Source of the DNA: Ascidia mentula
Taxonomy: Eukaryota > Chordata > Ascidiacea > Phlebobranchia > Ascidiidae
Assembly: GCA_947561715.1 (NCBI GenBank)
Contig: OX387198.1
Location: 5,952,001 to 6,016,000, forward strand
Direction: 5' to 3'
DNA length: 64,000 nucleotides
The notes beneath the pieces are model-generated. The model was not told the origin of the DNA and did not search any database. It saw only the letters and a list, made by a program, of their open reading frames with translations. Position 1 is the first letter of the stretch, and each line of letters opens with the position of its first letter. The position numbers and the translations under genes were made by a program. Of this stretch, positions 58,691 to 64,000 are shown piece by piece.

Positions 58691-61600
58691 TTGACAGTTG
58701 CCCGCTTGCAATTTGAACATTTTTATATCAAGCGACTTGATATTTTACACACATATATTACAGCCTAGTCCGAAACGAGCTGTAAAAACCGAATTCGCGT
58801 ATGTCTTTTAGTTTTTGATTCCTGGGCGAAAAGGCATGTTTCAAACTCTATCGGGCTAGGGTTCGGCGGATTTAATTAATTTTGCCAGTTGTCCGCCTGC
58901 TATTTAAACATTTTTAAGTTTAGCGACTTGATATTTTACACACAAATATTACAGCCTAGTTCGAAACGAGCTGTAAAAACCGAATTCGCGTATGTCGTTT
59001 AGTTTTTAATTCCTGGGCGAAAACGCATGTTTCAAACTCTATCGGGCTAGGGTTCGGCGGATTTAACTAAATTTGCCAGTTGTCCGCCTGCTATTTAAAC
59101 ATTTTTAAATCAAGCGACTTGATATTTTACACACATATATTACAGCCTAGTCCGAAACGAGCTGTAAAAACCAAATTCGCGTTTGTCTTTTAGTTTTTAA
59201 TTCCTGGGCGAAAAGGCATGTTTCAAACTCTATCGGGCTAGGGTTCGGCGGATTTAACTAATTTTGCCAGTTGTCCGCCTGCTATTTAAACATTTTTAAA
59301 TCAAGCGACTTGATACTTTATACACATATATTACAGCCTAGTCCGAAACGAGCTGTAAAAACCGAATTCGCGTATGTCTTTTAGTTTTTAATTCCTGGGC
59401 GAAAAGGCATGTTTCAAACTCTATCGGGCTAGGGTTCGGCGGATTTAACTAATTTTGCCAGTTGTCCGCCTGCTATTTAAACATTTTTAAATCAAGCGAC
59501 TTGATATTTTACACACATATATTACAGCCTAGTCCGAAACGAGCTGTAAAAACCGAATTTGCCTATGTCTTTTAGTTTTTAATTCCTGGGCGAAAACGCA
59601 CGTTTTAAACTACGACGCTCAATTTGGGCGGATTTAACTAAATTTGCCACTTGTCCGCCTGCTAATTAAACATTTTTAAGTTTAGCGACTTGATATTTTA
59701 CACACAAATATTACAGCCTAGTCCGAAACGAGCTGTAAAAACCGAATTCGCGTATGTCTTTTAGTTTTTAATTCCTGGGCGAAAACGCATGTTTCAAACT
59801 CTATCGGGCTAGGGTTCGGCGGATTTAACTAATTTTGCCAGTTGTCCGCCTGCTATTTAAACATTTTTAAATCAAGCGACTTGATATTTTACACACATAT
59901 ATTACAGCCTAGTCCGAAACGAGCTGTAAAAACCAAATTCGCGTATGTCTTTTAGTTTTTGATTCCTGGGCGAAAAGGCATGTTTCAAACTCTATCGGGC
60001 TAGGGTTCGGCGGATTTAACTAATTTTGCCAGTTGTCCACCCGCTATTTAAACATTTTTAAATCAAGCGGCTTGATTTTTTTTAAACATATATTACAGCC
60101 TAGTCCGAAACGAGCTGTAAAAACCGAATTCGCGTATGTCTTTTAGTTTTTAATTCCTGGGCGAAAACGCACGTTTTGAACTACGACGCTCGGTTTGGGC
60201 GGATTTAACTAAATTTGCCACTTGTCCGCCTGCTAATTAAACATTTTTAAGTTTAGCGACTTGATATTTTACACACAAATATTACAGCCTAGTCCGAAAC
60301 GAGCTGTAAAAACCGAATTCGCGTATGTCGTTTAGTTTTTCATTCCTGAGCGAAAACGCATGTTTCAAACTCTATCGGGCTAGGGTTCGGCGGATTTAAC
60401 TAAATTTGCCACTTGTCCGCCTGCTATTTAAACATTTTTAAATCAAGCAACTTGATATTTTACACACATATATTAGAGCCTAGTCCGAAACGATCTGCAA
60501 AAACCAAATTCGCGTTTGTCTTTTAGTTTTTAATTCCTGGGCGAAAAGGCATGTTTCAAACTCTATCGGGCTAGGGTTCGGCGGATTTAACTAATTTTGC
60601 CAGTTGTCCGCCTGCTATTTAAACATTTTTAAATCAAGCGACTTGATATTTTTTACACATATATTACAGCCTAGTCCGAAACGAGCTGTAAAAACCGAAT
60701 TTGCGTATGTCTTTTAGTTTTTAATTCCTGGGCGAAAAGGCATGTTTCAAACTCTATCGGGCTAGGGTTCGGCGGATTTAACTAATTTTGCCAGTGGTCC
60801 GCCTGCTATTTAAACATTTTTAAATCAAGCCACTTGATATTTTACACACATATATTACAGCCTAGTCCGAAACGAGCTGTAAAAACCAAATTCGCGTATG
60901 TCTTTTAGTTTTTGATTCCTGGGCGAAAAGGCATGTTTCAAACTCTATCGGGCTAGGGTTCGGCGGATTTAACTAATTTTGCCACTTGTCCGCCTGCTAT
61001 TTAAACATTTTTAAATCAAGCGACTTGATTTTTTTAAAACATATATTACAGCCTAGTCCGAAACAAGCTGTAAAAACCGAATTCGCGTATGTCTTTTAGT
61101 TTTTAATTCCTGGGCGAAAACGCACGTTTTAAACTACGACGCTCGGTTTGGGCGGATTTAACTAAATTTGCCACTTGTCCGCCTGCTAATTAAACATTTT
61201 TAAGTTTAGCGACTTGATATTTTACACACAAATATTACAGCCTAGTCCGAAACGAGCTGTAAAAACCGAATTCGCGTATGTCTTTTAGTTTTTAATTCCT
61301 GGGCGAAAACGCTCGTTTTAAACTACGACGCTCGGTTTGGGCGGATTTAACTAAATTTGCCACTTGTCCGCCTGCTATTTAAACATTTTTAAATCAAGCG
61401 ACTTGATATTTTACACACATATATTAGAGCCTAGTCCGAAACGATCTGTAAAAACCAAATTCGCGTTTGTCTTTTAGTTTTTAATTCCTGGGCGAAAAGG
61501 CATGTTTCAAACTCTATCGGGCTAAGGTTCGGCGGATTTAACTAATTTTGCCAGTTGTCCGCCTGCTATTTAAACATTTTTAAATCAAGCGACTTGATAT

Positions 61601-64000
61601 TTTACACACATATATTACAGCCTAGTCCGAAACGAGCTGTAAAAACCGAATTCGCGTATGTCTTTTAGTTTTTAATTCCTGGGCGAAAAGGCATGTTTCA
61701 AACTCTATCGGGCTAGGGTTCGGCGGATTTAACTAATTTTGCCAGTTGTCCACCTGCTATTTAAACATTTTTAAATCAAGCGACTTGATATTTTTTACAC
61801 ATATATTACAGCCTAGTCCAAAACGAGCTGTAAAAACCGAATTCGCGTATGTCTTTTAGTTTTTAATTCCTGGGCGAAAAGGCATGTTTCAAACTCTATC
61901 GGGCTAGGGTTCGGCGGATTTAACTAATTTTGCCAGTTGTCCGCCTGCTATTTAAATATTTTTAAATCAAGCGGCTTGATTTTTTTTAAACATATATTAC
62001 AGCCTAGTCCGAAACGAGCTGTAAAAACCGAATTCGCGTATGTCTTTTAGTTTTTAATTCCTGGGCGAAAACGCACGTTTTGAACTACGACGCTCGGTTT
62101 TGGCGGATTTAACTAAATTTGCCACTTGTCCGCCTGCTAATTAAACATTTTTAAGTTTAGCGACTTGATATTTTACACACAAATATTACAGCCTAGTCCG
62201 AAACGAGCTGTAAAAACCGAATTTGCCTATGTCTTTTAGTTTTTAATTCCTGGGCGAAAAGGCATGTTTCAAACTCTATCGGGCTAGGGTTCGGCGGATT
62301 TAACTAATTTTGCCACTTGTCCGCCTGCTATTTAAACATTTTTAAATCAAGCGACTTGATATTTTACACACATATATTAGAGCCTAGTCCGAAACGATCT
62401 GTAAAAACCGAATTTGCCTATGTCTTTTAGTTTTTAATTCCCGGTCGAAAACGCTCGTTTTGAACTACGACGCTCGGTTTTGGCGGATTTAACTAAATTT
62501 GCCACTTGTCCGCCTGCTAATTAAACATTTTTAAGTTTAGCGACTTGATATTTTACACACAAATATTACAGCCTAGTCCGAAACGAGCTGTAAAAACCGA
62601 ATTTGCCTATGTCTTTTAGTTTTTAATTCCTGGGCGAAAACGCATGTTTCAAACTCTATCGGGCTAGGGTTCGGCGGATTTAACTAATTTTGCCACTTGT
62701 CCGCCTGCTATTTAAACATTTTTAAATCAAGCGACTTGATTTTTTTAAAACATATATTACAGCCTAGTCCGAAACAAGCTGTAAAAACCGAATTCGCGTA
62801 TGTCTTTTAGTTTTTAATTCCTGGGCGAAAACGCACGTTTTAAACTACGACGCTCGGTTTGGGCGGATTTAACTAAATTTGCCACTTGTCCGCCTGCTAA
62901 TTAAACATTTTTAAGTTTAGCGACTTGATATTTTACACACAAATATTACAGCCTAGTCCGAAACGAGCTGTAAAAACCGAATTCGCGTATGTCTTTTAGT
63001 TTTTAATTCCTGGGCGAAAACGCTCGTTTTAAACTACGACGCTCGGTTTGGGCGGATTTAACTAAATTTGCCACTTGTCCGCCTGCTATTTAAACATTTT
63101 TAAATCAAGCGACTTGATATTTTACACACATATATTAGAGCCTAGTCCGAAACGATCTGTAAAAACCAAATTCGCGTTTGTCTTTTAGTTTTTAATTCCT
63201 GGGCGAAAAGGCATGTTTCAAACTCTATCGGGCTAAGGTTCGGCGGATTTAACTAATTTTGCCAGTTGTCCGCCTGCTATTTAAACATTTTTAAATCAAG
63301 CGACTTGATATTTTACACACATATATTACAGCCTAGTCCGAAACGAGCTGTAAAAACCGAATTCGCGTATGTCTTTTAGTTTTTAATTCCTGGGCGAAAA
63401 GGCATGTTTCAAACTCTATCGGGCTAGGGTTCGGCGGATTTAACTAATTTTGCCAGTTGTCCACCTGCTATTTAAACATTTTTAAATCAAGCGACTTGAT
63501 ATTTTTTACACATATATTACAGCCTAGTCCAAAACGAGCTGTAAAAACCGAATTCGCGTATGTCTTTTAGTTTTTAATTCCTGGGCGAAAAGGCATGTTT
63601 CAAACTCTATCGGGCTAGGGTTCGGCGGATTTAACTAATTTTGCCAGTTGTCCGCCTGCTATTTAAATATTTTTAAATCAAGCGGCTTGATTTTTTTTAA
63701 ACATATATTACAGCCTAGTCCGAAACGAGCTGTAAAAACCGAATTCGCGTATGTCTTTTAGTTTTTAATTCCTGGGCGAAAACGCACGTTTTGAACTACG
63801 ACGCTCGGTTTTGGCGGATTTAACTAAATTTGCCACTTGTCCGCCTGCTAATTAAACATTTTTAAGTTTAGCGACTTGATATTTTACACACAAATATTAC
63901 AGCCTAGTCCGAAACGAGCTGTAAAAACCGAATTTGCCTATGTCTTTTAGTTTTTAATTCCTGGGCGAAAACGCATGTTTCAAACTCGATCGGGCTAGGG
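58690..64000. repeat. 191-bp satellite, subtype B, about 28 copies, runs off the window
   Basis: Related to subtype A (shared 'CAAGCGACTTGA', 'ATGTCTTTTAG', 'TTGTCCGCCTGC' regions) but diverged: 'ATTACAGCCTAGTCCGAAAC', 'TTCCTGGGCGAAAA', 'TCTATCGGGCTAGGGTTCGG'. Spacing of CCTGGGCG at 58821, 59012, 59203 and 59394 gives 191. Marker variants repeat 1711 bp apart (CGACTTGATTTTTTT at 61021 and 62732; TTTAAATATTTTT at 61951 and 63662), i.e. a nine-unit higher-order repeat. Confidence 0.9.

Noticed and set aside
53370..64000. CRISPR-like or gene-regulatory array
   Set aside because: The units are contiguous head-to-tail repeats without unique spacers, in a eukaryotic context; they are satellites.

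Overview
The window looks like a gene-dense, AT-rich metazoan nuclear genome. Genes are split into short exons joined by GT-AG introns, mostly 60-700 bp, and the proteins are animal-type secreted and receptor proteins (pentraxin, C-type-lectin-like, FN3, LCCL, receptor tyrosine phosphatase). Intron size, compactness and family mix fit a tunicate such as a Ciona-like sea squirt best, but that is an inference from the sequence and no species is proven. All confident genes lie on the + strand. I assembled exon models by hand by matching splice sites, reading phase and the paralogues inside the window.

Layout. 0.2-1.1 kb: pentraxin-like secreted lectin, 5' end unresolved. 2.1-10.9 kb: three related type I membrane proteins (a cysteine-bearing ectodomain, then a mucin-like Thr/Ser stalk in the first two); two have minimal tails and the third has an NPxY tail. 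11.3-14.5 kb: a secreted protein with signal peptide, C-type-lectin-like modules, FN3 and two LCCL domains. 15.3-52.3 kb: a tandem cluster built on the same lectin+FN3 ectodomain. Its outputs are ITIM-like tyrosine tails (15.3, 20.3 and 34.5 kb, and a headless copy at 48.6 kb) or full tandem receptor tyrosine phosphatases (26.5-33.4 and 39.2-45.5 kb). A last copy at 51.0 kb ends inside its lectin domain. An LTR-retroelement fragment and a mosaic duplication lie at 46.2-48.6 kb. 52.3-64.0 kb: satellite DNA, made of a 32-bp repeat, then a 77-bp satellite (about 52 copies), then a 190/191-bp satellite that runs off the window; the last two have higher-order structure.

How the genes could work together. 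One extracellular recognition module is joined, always at a class-1 intron, to three outputs: an active phosphatase, an ITIM-like tail of the kind that recruits SH2 phosphatases, or a soluble LCCL protein. Tandem duplication, exon-wise homogenisation, nonsense and frameshift copies, exchanged fragments and the satellite border are the marks of a fast-evolving recognition locus (immune, allorecognition or gamete recognition). The architecture is read from the sequence; the biological role is inference.
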